Assembly: GCA_937885165.1 (NCBI GenBank)
Contig: CAKZZJ010000110.1
Coordinates: 1 to 6,559, forward strand
DNA length: 6,559 nucleotides
Origin: an uncultured Caryophanales bacterium
Lineage (GTDB): Bacteria; Bacillota_I; Bacilli_A; Acholeplasmatales; Anaeroplasmataceae
Direction of reading: 5' to 3'
Made by a program: the position numbers and the translations under genes. This document shows, piece by piece, positions 6,515-6,559 of the stretch (the stretch's first letter is position 1; each line of letters opens with the position of its first letter). The notes beneath the pieces are model-generated. The model did no database searches, had not been told where the DNA came from, and saw only the letters and a list, made by a program, of their open reading frames with translations.

Positions 6515-6559
6515 ATTGGGGATTGGGGATTGGGGATTGGGGATTGGGGATTGGGGATT
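6515..6559 (+). repeat. Telomeric repeat array (ATTGGGG)n at the chromosome end
   Basis: Six perfect 7-base ATTGGGG units (6515-6556) are followed by ATT at the last base of the window. There are no interruptions. The G-rich strand points outward at its 3' end, the orientation required of a telomere. The repeat differs from TTGGGG (Tetrahymena), TTTTGGGG (hypotrichs) and the Paramecium GGGGTT/GGGTTT mixture by an A. Its complement CCCCAAT is the telomere unit I recall for the rumen ciliate Entodinium, but I could not verify this. The array is probably truncated by the read or assembly end. Confidence 0.85.

Noticed and set aside
6515..6559. A CRISPR array, bacterial minisatellite or simple low-complexity tail.
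   Set aside because: There are no spacers, the unit is only seven bases, the array is perfect and terminal, and the G-rich strand points outward, all of which fit a telomere better.

Overview
The window is AT-rich, and every gene I can support lies on the minus strand. It does not read as one genome. The right end (6515-6559) is a clean tandem array of six ATTGGGG units plus a partial seventh. The G-rich strand runs 5' to 3' toward the end of the sequence, as in a telomere. Next to it are about 96 bases of extremely AT-rich sequence and then a gene whose first ~630 codons resemble the eukaryotic late-endosomal protein RMC1 (Mic1/C18orf8). This right third therefore looks like the end of a ciliate macronuclear chromosome. 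The complementary repeat CCCCAAT matches what I recall, without being able to check it, for the rumen ciliate Entodinium.

The middle of the window (about 320-4200) looks bacterial. It holds one large gene with a lipoprotein signal peptide, a Shine-Dalgarno-like site, eight His/Cys-rich repeats, further Cys/His repeats, an intact-looking endonuclease I domain, a small helical module and a C-terminal beta domain. This is the style of surface proteins from gut or rumen Bacillota/Mycoplasmatota-like bacteria. The last ~55-60 codons of the RMC1-like reading frame look like the end of a second protein of this kind. This suggests that bacterial DNA begins inside that frame, somewhere near 4425-4525.

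At the left end (1-269), a reading frame with a good ribosome binding site starts as ribosomal protein L27 (rpmA) for 28 codons. It then switches to an unrelated sequence that resembles a phage tail-assembly protein and runs off the edge.

The simplest reading is a composite contig of ciliate chromosome end, bacterial surface-protein locus, and an L27/phage join. It was probably produced by whole-genome amplification or assembly of a rumen ciliate sample with associated bacteria. A real insertion of bacterial DNA into a ciliate chromosome is the less likely alternative. The genes do not form one pathway. The items of real biological interest are the telomere-linked RMC1-like gene and the lipoprotein nuclease with a Cys/His repeat stalk.
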